A stretch of DNA of 64,000 nucleotides from Drechslerella dactyloides (taxonomy: Eukaryota; Ascomycota; Orbiliomycetes; Orbiliales; Orbiliaceae): NCBI GenBank assembly GCA_020064725.1, contig JAGTWJ010000019.1:1798001-1862000 (forward strand). Direction: 5' to 3'. Position numbers and translations under genes: made by a program. Below are positions 34,721-45,963 of the stretch, piece after piece (the stretch's first letter is position 1; every line of letters starts with the position of its first letter). The notes beneath the pieces were generated by a model, which had not been told where the DNA came from, did not search any database, and saw only the letters and a list, made by a program, of their open reading frames with translations.

Positions 34721-37700
34721 TTACGGTGGCATTGGCAGTAGGAGGTTCACTTCCCTCACCCAATCTTTTTCCACCACCACAGACCACTTTGCCTCCAACG
34801 GGACAACTTTTAGCTCAAGGTCATCCGAACTAGCGCCCCCGTTGTCCTCTAGGGGTACCACGATTTGGTCGCGGGCTAGCTTGACCGTATCGCCGTCTGC
34901 CACCATCCTTTGTCTTTGTTTCATGGCGTAGTACCGCCCCGGTTTCAACACGCTCTTGGACACCCAGGCTGAAGGCTCGCCGGTATAGCGTGTGACATTT
35001 ATACGGTGTTCACCATCCATGAATGGTTCTAAGGTGACGATCCGTCAGTATTAAAATTTATGCTTCAAGTAGCCAATATCGGGGTACTTACTCGCCGCTG
35101 ATTCGTCGACCCATACGAGGGTGCCCTTAGGTAGCTTGTCGCCCACGTCGGTAAGAAGCCAGTAGGCCCTCGTGAAGCTCTTGGGAGTCATCACTCGGAA
35201 CTTAAGGCCGAGCTCCGCAGCGTACGGATCAATATTTTCGGTTGGCCTCGTCCGACCTGGCCCTTCTGAATGTTCCTGTACTGTCCCGGATACACTAGAA
35301 GTGCCTCGCTCTTGACTAGCTGTGGCCCGGGGTGGTGTAGCTGTCCTGCGATCCTCTGTAACCGAGATTGTCGTTGCAACAGACGCTAAGGAATCCTGCG
35401 ATTCATTGTAGGTTTCTGGTGACCCGACTACATCGCGCGTGTCCGAGATATTTTCGGTGGGTGTGATACTTATACCCCGCGATTTTCCTGCATCAGGAGC
35501 CGAGTTTGGCATTTCCTGTTGAGTGTTCGGACCGCCTGTCGATTGCGACCGCTGGTGGTGCTGGTTGTTCTGTGCTCGGAGGTGGATTCCACCAGCTCCA
35601 TGTCTATCCCAGATATCATCAGGGATAAGTACTTTCTCTGAATCTATTTGTAAGCGTCTTCCTCCTTGACTCCAATCAAACGACCGGTGCTTTCTGAGCA
35701 GGTTCTGTGTCTCGGGTTGAGGGGAAAGAAGTCCAGGTGTAGTCTGGGCTGTCTGCGGGACTTTGCGCGCCTCAAATTGGCTAATGTTGTAGGCAGGTTC
35801 TCCCTGTGCATCTTCTTGATCATTTTCTTCGTCTTCGCTCCCTTCGGGCCGGGTAAGGCCTGCCTTCTTCCGATCTCGCTTACGGACGGTCAAGTCGTCT
35901 GACGTCCATCTGCTGGGTTGCGAAGGAGCCACAGACTCAAATGCATCAGCGCCCTCCATAGTATATATCAGTTTCTCTTCAGTCTGATTTAGCAAATCTA
36001 GGAGCTCTTCAGCATCTAGAGGCCTCGAAAGATTCTGCTTCGGCAAAGCGGCTATCATCTCAGCGGACGCCTCTTCTATGGCGACAGTCTCTGTGACAAT
36101 CCTTTGGTAATGCTCTTTCGAGAAACGGTAACTTTTACTCCTTTCAAGCTGGGTTACCCTTCTCTGCAAAATCGGTCGCTCGTCAGACTTCCTATCCTTG
36201 GGCCTTTTTTCTTCCGAGACGGTTTTCGGCTCAGACATTGAGAATCCCATGCGGCGTGCGGACTCTGTCAGCCGAGCATAGAACATATCGTCCACTAACA
36301 AAAAGCTCTACGATTAGCCACTGTCTCAATGAACACTCTATGACGCACGGATTGCGGGGCCTCTCACTTGATGAGTCCTTGAACTGGATACGCCCAACTC
36401 CGGAGGGATATTTCTTCACTCTGTCGCCCCTCCTGCGCGCAGCCGGCTGGTATACTTCGGCGGATCCGTTGAAGAGGTCACCTCGCGAGAGCTCGGCAAA
36501 TCGCTCAAATATGTCAAGATGCACTATTGCAAAATTGTCAATATATGTGCTACGGAGGAGTGCCAGTAAGAGACTCACGGGTCTGCGATAAGAAGCAAGT
36601 CCCATCTTGCGACCGTGCTAATATTCTACCCTTCTTTCTTCTCTCGTCCCAAACCACGGCTATTTCGACACCACTCATCTGGATGTCATCCGCAGCGGCA
36701 GCAGCAATTTGCTCCGCGAACATCTTGACCATAACTTGCTCGTGCCGTTTTGCGTGTTGGATTTTCAGAGCGTGCAATTCATTCTTCATTTCCCTTAAAC
36801 GCTGCAGGAAATCATTCGCCGCTATCCCCGTCGAGCACGTTAGGTCGCAGGCAAATATAACGAGCATGCTAGAAAGTACGACGAGGTTCAATATATAGGC
36901 GCTTACCTGCAGGGGTTTTGAACTTGAATTCGGTAAACCCGCAAATGTTCTGTTCCGGCTTCTCTCTCATGGGGAATGTTGCCTCCCCTCGTATCATGGA
37001 AAGCTGAACTATACAGTCATCTTGACTATCGTTGCTATCCAAACATATCTCATCCACTATTTGAGGATATTTAGCCAAAGGTCTGAAAATCTGTTGCACT
37101 TTGAGGTTCGTACACCCAGGTACACTTACAATGCATCTTGATGAAACTCGTGAGGTATTCATTATCTCCTACAGGTGCAACACCAACCAGTATCTCCACG
37201 TAGTCGAAATATTTAAACGAATCGCGCTTGAGAGTTCGGCTTCGTTCGATCTCATTGATGCTGATGGACTTATAATGTAGGATGTTAGTGTGCTTCACCT
37301 TTCGTTCTAACGTTTGCCTTGTCGTCGTTGACTCGTCACCGAGCGTGAATGAAATTCTTTCTAGACCAGATGAGAACGAATCATCTCTATACGGGGGTAG
37401 AGAAAAGACACCATTTTAGCGGTTGTGCTAATATCATTGCTTCAAATTCCCCAAAAGCTAAGGTTCGATACTTACGCCATCGAGTTCAGGATTGCAAGTT
37501 GGTCACCTTCCTCCGCGTCTGGTACCTTATACGTGAGAAATGAACCGATGTTTGCTTGCAGGACCGCTTTTGCCGTTTTAAAGGATATTGGTTCAATGAA
37601 CGTCCTCTCGAACTGCAATTCCTCTGTGCATCAAAAATTGTCAGTATCGACATAAACTCCATTACAAGCGTCGAGCTGGAAGTGCATACTCTGGGTACCC

Positions 37701-39477
37701 AAGTTCCGTATGCCAAGCGTGACAGCCTTTCTAGGCCGCTGCTCCTGATCACCGACATTGTGAAGGATCCACTGGACAGGTCCATGATAATGGCAGCCGA
37801 TTGTTGAACTAGTCACTAGGCAGGGTTTCAGATCCATGCATTAGTATGGACCGACTAGATGTTGCGTTTGAGCTGGACCGCCTCAATTGCTAACCGGGAC
37901 CGACTTACAGATATACTTTTCGAGATCTTGGGCGTGAGGCTCAAAATCCTCATCCTCGTGTTGGTACGGCTCGCACAGACAAGCAAAAAGACCTTCGTTG
38001 TGCTCGCCGTCTTCCACGGCCTTGATCCAATTTCCATGGAAGCAAGCGTGGGCACACACGGTCGTGAACTCCTTTTTCCCATCTGCAGTCTGCGATTGCA
38101 CGCACAGCTCGAACACGCTATATGCATCTATGGTTAGTGACATGTGCTGTCTTCGGCCTTCCAACAGGCGGCAAGGATACCTACACATCGGTAGCTGTTT
38201 CTCTCGATCCTCGTGGCGGCAGGTTCTGAAGGTCAACTGGGCCATGCGAAAGACCTATCTCGACGGGTGTTGTATTGACTACGGACACCTGTAACTGCAC
38301 TTCTTGATAAGATTCCGTCGTCGCCTCGCTAGAAAATGACGCGGACCGGTTTCTTCGGGTTGGCATGCGTGCCGGCAATTCTTGCGGCTCAATTGGTATC
38401 ACGGTTGTGCTTGAGTATCGTGCATACGTCGTAACAGGGTCAGTTCTTGAGCGGCTTGACGTGCGTCTATGGCCGGAAAAGTCTGGCGTGGATGCATTTG
38501 CCGAAGCGTAGAAATCAGTGGTTGCTGTCACATAGGGGGTAGGCATGGCAAGGTATCCATCGTGGACGGGATAGGGCAGGCCGGCCGATGGCTGTGCGAA
38601 ACGAGGTAAGCGCTCCAACTGTTCAATCTTAACAAGAAGCTGAGATATCTGCTTGTTGAAGACATCCGAAGTCATGTCGCGCTGCTGCCAAGCCATTATT
38701 GTCTCCAGCTTGTGGTTGAGAGACTGAATGTCCTGGCGAACCATTTGGATGTCAGAGGAAACGTGGTGGTGGATATTGGCTTCTGCCATTGAAACTCCCA
38801 TTTGGACATGATATATGTCCGCTCGAGCAGCCTGCAGGTCCAGCCTTTGAGCTTCACCCTGCCATGTGAGCGTCCGGACGTCATTTCTGAGATCGATGGT
38901 CGTATGTCTGGTTTCAAGGTGCGGTCAGTCGATTCCTCGATGCCTATACCTTGCACGCCCTTGGAGATGCGGAAACCTACGTATTTACGAGCGAAACGAC
39001 AGCGGTGATACTCTGGACATGTATGCTTATCTGATCTCTGATTCCCTGGATTGTCCCAACTTCTGTCGTCCACATCAACCTCTTCCAGTTACGTTTCAGC
39101 TTCTGTTTCGATGTGGAAGGCGCCCTCTTAACAGTGACGCCAGACCTCGCCTCTATAAACTCGAGTCCGGCGAGAGGCGCGTATTTAACAGCGAAGTCCT
39201 TGAGAGAGTCCACGGTATTCTGACAGTTTGCAACCATCCGTGCAATACACTGTGAAGCTTGACTTGTCGGCGACGGCCCTACTGATGATGTAGTGATAAC
39301 GCCGCTCTCCACTGAATTCCTTAAAAGGTCCAGCATTTGTCCGAGCCCGTACAGCTCATTCTGAACCTCCCGGAACTCCACTGGTGCGGCCTTGCGCCCG
39401 GAACCGAATGCCTGCGCGATGGCATAACACATGTTTGCCAGGGCGACAACATCTCCAACCTGGATGGGCATAGCCAT
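34721..39477 (-). CDS. STAND-type N-terminal domain protein without NACHT (11 exons)
   Basis: Eleven exons sum to about 1345 residues in a consistent phase: 39477-38981, 38907-38187, 38146-37909, 37815-37690, 37623-37476, 37386-37173, 37090-36907, 36821-36579, 36523-36368, 36294-35092 and 35028-34721. Residues 1-166 read as the helical N-terminal domain found on fungal STAND/NLR-like proteins: GDVVALANMCYAIAQAF, SGRKAAPVEFREVQNEL, then KLKRNWKRLMWTTE. A coiled-coil-like segment (QMVRQDIQSLNHKLETIM) follows. Several short unknown modules come next, two of them Cys/His-containing (CAHACFHGNW, CLCEPYQHE), then a long Ser/Thr/Gln-rich linker and a beta-rich C-terminus. No P-loop, WD40, ankyrin or TPR repeat is seen. 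The 40-nt intron at 38147-38186 and the junction at 37091-37172 are the weakest joins, so two genes cannot be ruled out. Confidence 0.65.
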
Positions 39478-41618
39478 TTTTGCAGATTCGACTCTTTGAG
39501 CCCGGTGTGCTTTGCCAAAATGCGGTGCGGTATGCCTCAGGTCAACTTCAGATCCGCGGCAGGGACTCGCATATTTCCCCTAGGCGAGCCCCGGCCGGCC
39601 GATGGTGGTCTGCGGCGGGCCGATCGCGCGGGCGCGGGAGATAACGAGACCGGGAACGGGAAAGCGGGGTCAACCGGATGTTGTATCGATACGCTATGAG
39701 TGCTGTGGGGAACGGTCATGTTCTTGCATAAGGCGTGATTCGATCCAGACTTCCAGCTGGTTTGAGTTCCCAAGGAACGCGGGTGTATCGGACAGAAAGG
39801 ACAAGAATCGCGGGTTTCGAGGCTTGGGTTTTATAGCTAGATATGAAGGTCACAGTACAATTTCACTGGGTGGGATAATACCTCCTTGGTTGATGGCTAG
39901 CTGTTTATGGGCTAGACTCGGTTCAGCCTCGGATGGCCCAGTTGCCTCGCGCAGAGCCGCATGCTGACTGGCCGAAGGGTCTATCAGAGAGGCTTTACCC
40001 CGCAAGCTTCATCTTCAAAATGTGCGAGGGGACGGCCAGCTTCGGCTGAGTGAAGGTATACAAATTTGGTTGAAGATGCACAAATATGGCTATATCCAAA
40101 TGAGAACAAAGACTCGAGCGGAAAGACCGACGAAGCCCAGTGATCAAGTGGATAGCAGCTCTGACGGCATGACCTAGCTAGACAGCAGATGTCTATTCTG
40201 TTTGTTGAGCTCCCTTCGAAAGAAAGCCTCTCCCATCCCGCTTCACGATTCAATAAGACTCGTATCGGAAATTAGAATGCCGGTCCTTTGGAAAGGTCGA
40301 CTAGTAGGCCGATATAAGATTCTTCGGACAAAGATAACCTTGTCTCACTAGGCTCCGGATATAGAGGCGACCGTGGGCCCGCAACCTATTATACGGCGCC
40401 ATGAAATCGAGCCATTTGCCGGACCGGCACCTAGATAAGCCTGTATCGATCACCTTTAGTGTGAGCCTCTGGGACGCAAGTTAGACCAGAAGCTCGAATA
40501 TCTCGCTGTCTTCGTATATATAACGTAATGGAATCGTGAGGGGCTCGACTTGGCTCGAATCTGTTCGTCCCAGCTTTTATCTTTCCAAGCATTTTAGGAT
40601 AACGGTATCTTTATGACAGGCCCCAACATTCTCGAACCTGCAGACTTCAAGGCTTGTGTCCACTCACTGCACGGCACTGCTGGAGGGGACCCTTGAGCGG
40701 TCTGCCAGCGGAATGTGCGTCAGCATCCGAGAGCGGGCCAGTGGTGTGACCAGGCCTGTCTTAGCGAAGTTGGCTCAAGCTCCCGCGAAAGTCGCTCCCC
40801 TGAAAATCGGTGCTTTCCGCGCATCAATTGAATCGTCTCGCTCCGACAGGAATATGGACAAATGTTGATAGTGGTGTGGTTGAGGCAGAGGCATGTGGTG
40901 AATGTAACGTCGACATCGAAAACGACATACACGTAGATGTATATATGCTGTCGAGTCGCACAGAGAAATGCGAACGACAAAGCCCGTCCGCCGCGCGCGC
41001 CAAGCCCGCGATTCCGCTGGTGGATCGAGTGCACCAACCAGACGGCGGTGCGTTCACACACAATCTGTATATTATCCGATGGCAAGCACATTGAATCGAT
41101 CATGCAGTCCTGCGTGCTACATACATACTTCACCTTCGGTTTCTCGAATCACAGTGGCGACGCATGTGCCTCGACGTGTTATGTGTACGTGTCTCGCTCG
41201 CACGACGTGGAGGGCTAGCTCAACCGGTCCCTCTCTCGATCCGGCATGGCCATGGCAGCGGCCAGGCTGAATACGTCCTGGACTGACGGAGCTCGCGACC
41301 TCCCCGTGACTGTCGACTGGGACGAAAAAGAAGAGGGGTAAAAATTAAGCAGGTATGGCCTGTCCACACTCTCACTCCCACCGATCACGTTCGCCATGAA
41401 CCGATAAAAAAAGATTCGGTGCATACAGCCTGCAGTACTTATACAGTGCAGCCAGCTGTGTAACAAAAACCGGAATGAACGCTGGCCGACTGGCTGGCCG
41501 GTCCGGTCTCGCTCTTTCCAACTATCTACTTTGATATTGTTCGCGATCGATCGTATATCGATACCTCCTCGAGCATCGCGGCTTCGACGACGACGACGAC
41601 GGAAACGACGACTAGGAG
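39478..41618. other. 2.1-kb gap
   Basis: No gene is supported. The region holds the promoter of the STAND-N gene on the left and that of the chromo-like gene on the right. The right end has a GAC-rich run (41588-41612) just before the next start. Confidence 0.5.
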
Positions 41619-43184
41619 ATGATCAAGAACGTTCGCGCCAACGCCCGGCCGGGCCACGGCCACCTGCCCTCCCTCCCCGTCGGCTGGCACCGATTCTTTC
41701 TTGGGCATTTTTTCGGAGATGCGACCTCGCGCTCAAAGGGCCTATACTCAGGCTGGCCAGGTCCCGTGCCGGATGCCTACACATGCTTAGGCTTTGTCGG
41801 CCTGACCTTTGTCGCATTCCGAGCCAAGGGCCTCGACGATGCGGACATTTCGCAGAGCTTTCGCACTCCTCGCGAGGACCAAAGCTGGACGGGTCCCACC
41901 TTCAACGACGACTCAGATTCAGACTCCGGACGGAACTCAGCTCTGACTAGGACGAACATCGGTAGTATCACTCGCGCGCATAGGCACACTCCCTCTACTC
42001 CACCAGACACCGGCAATATGGACCACGTACAACAGAAATCGACTAGCCCAAAATCCCCTCGACGGCATACAGAAGGCATTCAACCAGACGAAGTGGTCGA
42101 ACCATCCGATGGATCGGGCGTCCAGCGGGAGCGGCCAAGCAGACGGCACAGCGAACACCACCATTCTTCCTATGCATCACAAGCCCGAGCCGGTGGGTAC
42201 GAAGAATCCCCGTCCAGCAACAAACGGCGAATGCGACACTCCACCAGCAATGCGACGCAGGGACGAAGCCGACGCCAGTATTTCATGGAAACTACAAATA
42301 CAGACGAGCTGCCAGATTCCAACGTCTTTGACGACTTTGACGACATAGCAACCGATCTCCACCCGATGAGCGCTGAGAAGCCGCCGCGGTACAAGGTCCG
42401 CGGAGGCCGACGTCGAAACTCTGCAAATTCAACATTGTCCACCCAGTCAGACAGCATGCCCAGAGCGCCATCTCCACCTCGTAGCGATCTTCCAAACCTC
42501 CCGGAAACACCTTCACCGCGTAAACTTCGGCGCAGGACCACCGCGCCTACCAGTCCTTCATCTTCAAACAGGTTCCGAAGCCTATCTCCAATCGCCGACT
42601 ATCGTTCGACCATGGGAGACGCATCCGTCCCCCCGTTCAGCCCGGAGTTCCCGCCCATGTCGACCCTCGACCCTGCCTTCTATCCTCTGCCGAACACGTA
42701 CCCGCAAACCCCAACCGCCTCGCATGTGTCCTGGTCCGGCTCTGGCTACACGTCCCCCGTCTACCCACCCACACCGCGATCTCCATCCAGCACCGTCTCG
42801 TATTCGTCTCGACAAAGTTCAAGAACGGCGCCCGGAACGACGGCCGAAGAAGATATCGTTGAGAACATCAACGGCGAGTTCACAGTCGCCTCGATCCGAT
42901 CATTCTCCGACTCCCCTGAAGGCCGCTTCTATAAAGTTTGGTGGGCCGATACTTGGGAAACCAAAGCGTCGATGCGGACCGCCACAGAGTCGGGAAAATA
43001 CAAGGTGCAGGAAATAGTAGAGTCGACATATGTGAACGGAAAGGGGCTGTATCGTGTCCGGTGGAAGGACACCTGGGAGGCAGCGCAGGAAATTGGAGAT
43101 ATAGAGCCGGTTAGAATGTTTTGGAACGACTCGCAGGCAGGGCGTCGAGAGCCCGTTCGAAGGAGAACATCTTCGTTTGCTTGA
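41619..43184 (+). CDS. Disordered protein ending in two chromo-like modules
   Basis: One open frame of 521 residues starts at ATG 41619. The first 415 residues are Ser/Pro/Arg-rich, apart from a hydrophobic patch near TCLGFVGLTFVAF (about 50-65). The C-terminus carries two similar units: FTVASIRSFSDSPEGRFYKV with WWADTWE (about 421-450), and YKVQEIVESTYVNGKGLYRV with RWKDTWE (about 461-490). Both follow the chromodomain pattern of beta strand, loop, Y-x-V-x-W and TWE, but the usual loop between the Trp and TWE is shortened. A chromatin or nuclear role is therefore possible but not proven. The start is uncertain because the N-terminal 110 residues look less constrained; Met134 (42018) is an alternative. 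It converges on NIP30 with 135 bases between stops. Confidence 0.65.
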   Translation: MIKNVRANARPGHGHLPSLPVGWHRFFLGHFFGDATSRSKGLYSGWPGPVPDAYTCLGFVGLTFVAFRAKGLDDADISQSFRTPREDQSWTGPTFNDDSDSDSGRNSALTRTNIGSITRAHRHTPSTPPDTGNMDHVQQKSTSPKSPRRHTEGIQPDEVVEPSDGSGVQRERPSRRHSEHHHSSYASQARAGGYEESPSSNKRRMRHSTSNATQGRSRRQYFMETTNTDELPDSNVFDDFDDIATDLHPMSAEKPPRYKVRGGRRRNSANSTLSTQSDSMPRAPSPPRSDLPNLPETPSPRKLRRRTTAPTSPSSSNRFRSLSPIADYRSTMGDASVPPFSPEFPPMSTLDPAFYPLPNTYPQTPTASHVSWSGSGYTSPVYPPTPRSPSSTVSYSSRQSSRTAPGTTAEEDIVENINGEFTVASIRSFSDSPEGRFYKVWWADTWETKASMRTATESGKYKVQEIVESTYVNGKGLYRVRWKDTWEAAQEIGDIEPVRMFWNDSQAGRREPVRRRTSSFA

Positions 43185-43319
43185 GTAGGGTTGTTGGTTT
43201 CCAGTCTGTTCTAGATGGTTGTAGATAGTAAGTTGCTTTTAGTTGCATTGAATCGTCGGTACGGTGGCCTTGATGATTGTATTTGCGAGAAGAATATAAA
43301 TTTTATTTCATATAGCCGG

Positions 43320-44202
43320 TCAATCGGAGTCGGACTCGGAGCCGTAGGCAACAAGCCCGCCCAAGCCCGCCGGTTTTGAAGCTGCAGTAACGGGTGCCCT
43401 TTCCTTATTGCTCGTGCTTGGCAATGGGTTCGATTGTTGAGTAGGGCTGGCTACCGTGATGGAGTTCGATCTCTGCGGTTTCGCTTCCGTGGGCGTCACG
43501 CCCTCCACTGGCGTTTTAGAGTCTTTCTCGTCGTCTTTCGTCGCGCTGTCCCGTCGTGACCCATCGCTCATCTTGCGCAGCTTTAGACCAGGGGCCACAG
43601 TGGCATCCTTCTCCTTCTCCTTCTTTCGCTTCCGGCGGCTCGATATCGCCCAGGTTCCGCTACTACCGTCCTCCGTGACCACGGGTTCGGTGGCGTTCGG
43701 GTCGTGATCGGCCTCGTACTGCAGCCGTCGAAAATCGTCCAGCCGGGCCTCAAGCTCCTTCTTCTTCGCCTCCTCAGCGGCACGCTGCTCGCTGACGACG
43801 GAGTCCAGGAACTCGATTTCGCCTTCGTCGAGAGACCGGAACTGATTTTTGAATTTCAGCTTCTCCTCGAATTCCTCCTGCTTGCGTGCTGTAGATGCGT
43901 ACTTGAGCGTCAGCGGTGTTGAGGTTCGACGGACAATTGAATCACTTCGAGAATTGAAGCGGAGTTGCACCTTTATTCGCCTGGAGGACGTCGTAAAGAG
44001 TCTTCCCGCCCTCCTGACTGCCTACCAAGCCGGATGCACTCGCAGCCTCCTTTGCAGCCTTGACGGCAGCATCCGCGGCAGCCCAGGCGTCGACGCCGGT
44101 GAGCTCGTGTGCTTCTTCTGGAGAGCCATTGCCAGCTTTGTTTTCGGATTCGCGAGGCTCGGAGGTGTCCAGTTGTCCGGACGAGACGAAGCCCGACGAC
44201 AT
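43320..44202 (-). CDS. NIP30/FAM192A-family protein
   Basis: Two exons, 44202-43971 and 43888-43320, join in phase (intron 82 nt, GTGCAA donor) and give about 266 residues. The N-terminus has FVSSGQLD, and the splice rebuilds LYDVLQANKARKQEEF followed by EEKLKFKNQFRSLDEGEIEF, the hallmark of the NIP30 N-terminal domain. The C-terminal half is Lys/Ser-rich and disordered, with a basic patch SSRRKRKKEKEK. Animal FAM192A/PIP30 binds the nuclear proteasome activator PA28-gamma; the fungal role is not established. The C-terminal SESDSD is acidic, as in that family. It is divergent from the mitochondrial carrier gene. Confidence 0.88.
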
Positions 44203-44684
44203 CGTTGTGGTTGATCGAGTGGTGATGAACGTGGCGGATTCGAGTCAGGCAGACTTGGTCTCGAGTCAGGCAGACTTGGTCTCGAGTCAGTCACGCGTTT
44301 GGAGCGGTCAACACAACCCGCCAAAATGCCACACCGTGCCGGATGACATCAGCAAGAGAGCCTCACGCAGCAAGATGGCATCCACGGTTATCCGACGGCT
44401 CTCCCTCCAACCTCCCAGAGATACATCTCGATGGCAGGGCTGAGTTAACCTCCAGCCTCAGATCGATCAACCAACTGCCGTCCGGTCGTTGTTTCCGACT
44501 TTGCGCAGCATCCAATTGACCAACTGCAGCTGCAAGCTGTCCGCGGTGTCCGTTCGCAGCCACGGACAGCCTATGATCGGAGTCCGGAACACCACCCTAT
44601 ACCGAGCCTAATATACGCCGAGGCGCCGCGCAGAGTTGTACTGCTATTTTTCGACATCGTGTTTAATCACGATCTTGGGAATCG
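44203..44684. promoter_or_regulatory. Shared divergent promoter of NIP30 and mitochondrial carrier
   Basis: The 482 bases between the two start codons must contain both promoters. A 21-base tandem repeat sits within 90 bases of the NIP30 start. I see no strong TATA box. The right half, before the carrier start, is richer in A+T. Confidence 0.6.
44241..44290. repeat. 21-base tandem repeat, 2.4 copies
   Basis: The unit begins CGAGTCAGGCAGACTTGG. Two perfect copies span 44241-44261 and 44262-44282, followed by the first eight bases of a third. It lies directly upstream of the NIP30 start codon, in its leader or promoter. Confidence 0.9.
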
Positions 44685-45963
44685 ATGTCGCACGCGCATA
44701 GCGACGTGGTTATTGTAAGTTAAATTTCATGTGAATTCAACTTTTGAGCATTCTTGAGACGGTATCTGAGTCGTGGGAACTTTGCATGTCGTACGAGGTT
44801 ACATGCATTGCGATTGTTGCCAGGGACTTGCCGTAACGTCTAATTTAAACCTCGAAGTCTTAACATTACCGTACGTGTCCATAATGGCGAAGCAGAAGAG
44901 CTAACTATATCGTCCGTCAAATTATATTGCGACGAGGATTAGGCGGGCGCCACGGCGGCCTTTACGGTCGACCTGATTGTCTACCCGCTGGACACTGTCA
45001 AGACGAGAATCCAGTCGCCTGACTGGGCGGCCCGGAATGCAGCCCTGATTGAGGCGTCGGGAGGGTTCCGTCGCGCCCTGCTGAGACACGCCTACCAAGG
45101 TGTCGGCAGCGTGATAATCGCCACCTTGCCTTCTTGTACGCCCATACCCTTTGAATCTACTTCATTTTGACTCAGACAAGAGATTGTATATCAAGGCTGC
45201 CATTATACCTGGATATCATGCAGTTCTTCTATCTGACAAGCGATGTCTTTGCACAGCCGCCACATTCTTCCTGACGTACAACTTCCTCGTCGAGAATGTC
45301 TCTACGGCATTCCGTCTCAGAGATGAGGGTGTCGATGGTCCCAGCGCCCTACAGTCTGCCGTGCACTCAGCTTCCTCAGCAGTCGCTGAGGTCGCATCGT
45401 GTGCCATCCTAACCCCTGCCGAGGTCATCAAGCAGAACGCACAAGTCATCTCCACGACATCACAAGCCACGGCTTCGTCGTCGCTCGCCGCGCTGCGCAC
45501 GCTGCTCAAGACACCCGGGAGCCTCTTCCGGGGCTACTCAGCACTGGTGTCCCGTAACCTACCCTTCACAGCCACCCAGTTCCCCGTGTACGAGGAGCTA
45601 CGAAGGCTGATACAGGCCCGTCGCGGGACAAGGAACCCGTCACTGCTGGAAGTTGGAACCGTGACTGCCATTTCTGCAGCGTCAGCGGGCGCCTTCTCAG
45701 CTGCTCTCACGACGCCATTGGACGTGATCAAGACGCGGATGATGTTGCTTGATAGCAGTGCTGGCGGCGGTGCCAACGGCAAGCCCACTCGCCTCGGGAT
45801 GATTGGGACCGCAAAGATGGTGATCCGACGCGAGGGTGCGCGGGGGCTCTGGCGGGGCGGTTTGCTGCGCGCAGTTTGGACGGCTGTGGGGAGCGGACTG
45901 TACCTCGGGACATTTGAGTGCGCGAAGATTTATCTCACACGGCGGCGGCGAGCGCGAAGCTAG
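44685..45963 (+). CDS. Mitochondrial carrier, S-adenosylmethionine-carrier-like
   Basis: Three exons, 44685-44714, 44943-45135 and 45257-45963, join in phase and give about 309 residues. Exon 1 encodes only ten residues (MSHAHSDVVI) and ends at GTAAGT. The three repeats carry the carrier signature: PLDTVKTR (about 25), PAEVIKQN (about 129) and PLDVIKTR (about 228), each with following glycine-rich helices (YQGVGSV, FRGYSALVSR, WRGGLLRAVW). PAEVIKQ in the second repeat, together with the length, fits the PET8/SLC25A26 group that imports S-adenosylmethionine into the matrix; the exact substrate is an inference. The protein sits in the inner mitochondrial membrane. The first intron is 228 nt, longer than most here. 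Confidence 0.85.
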
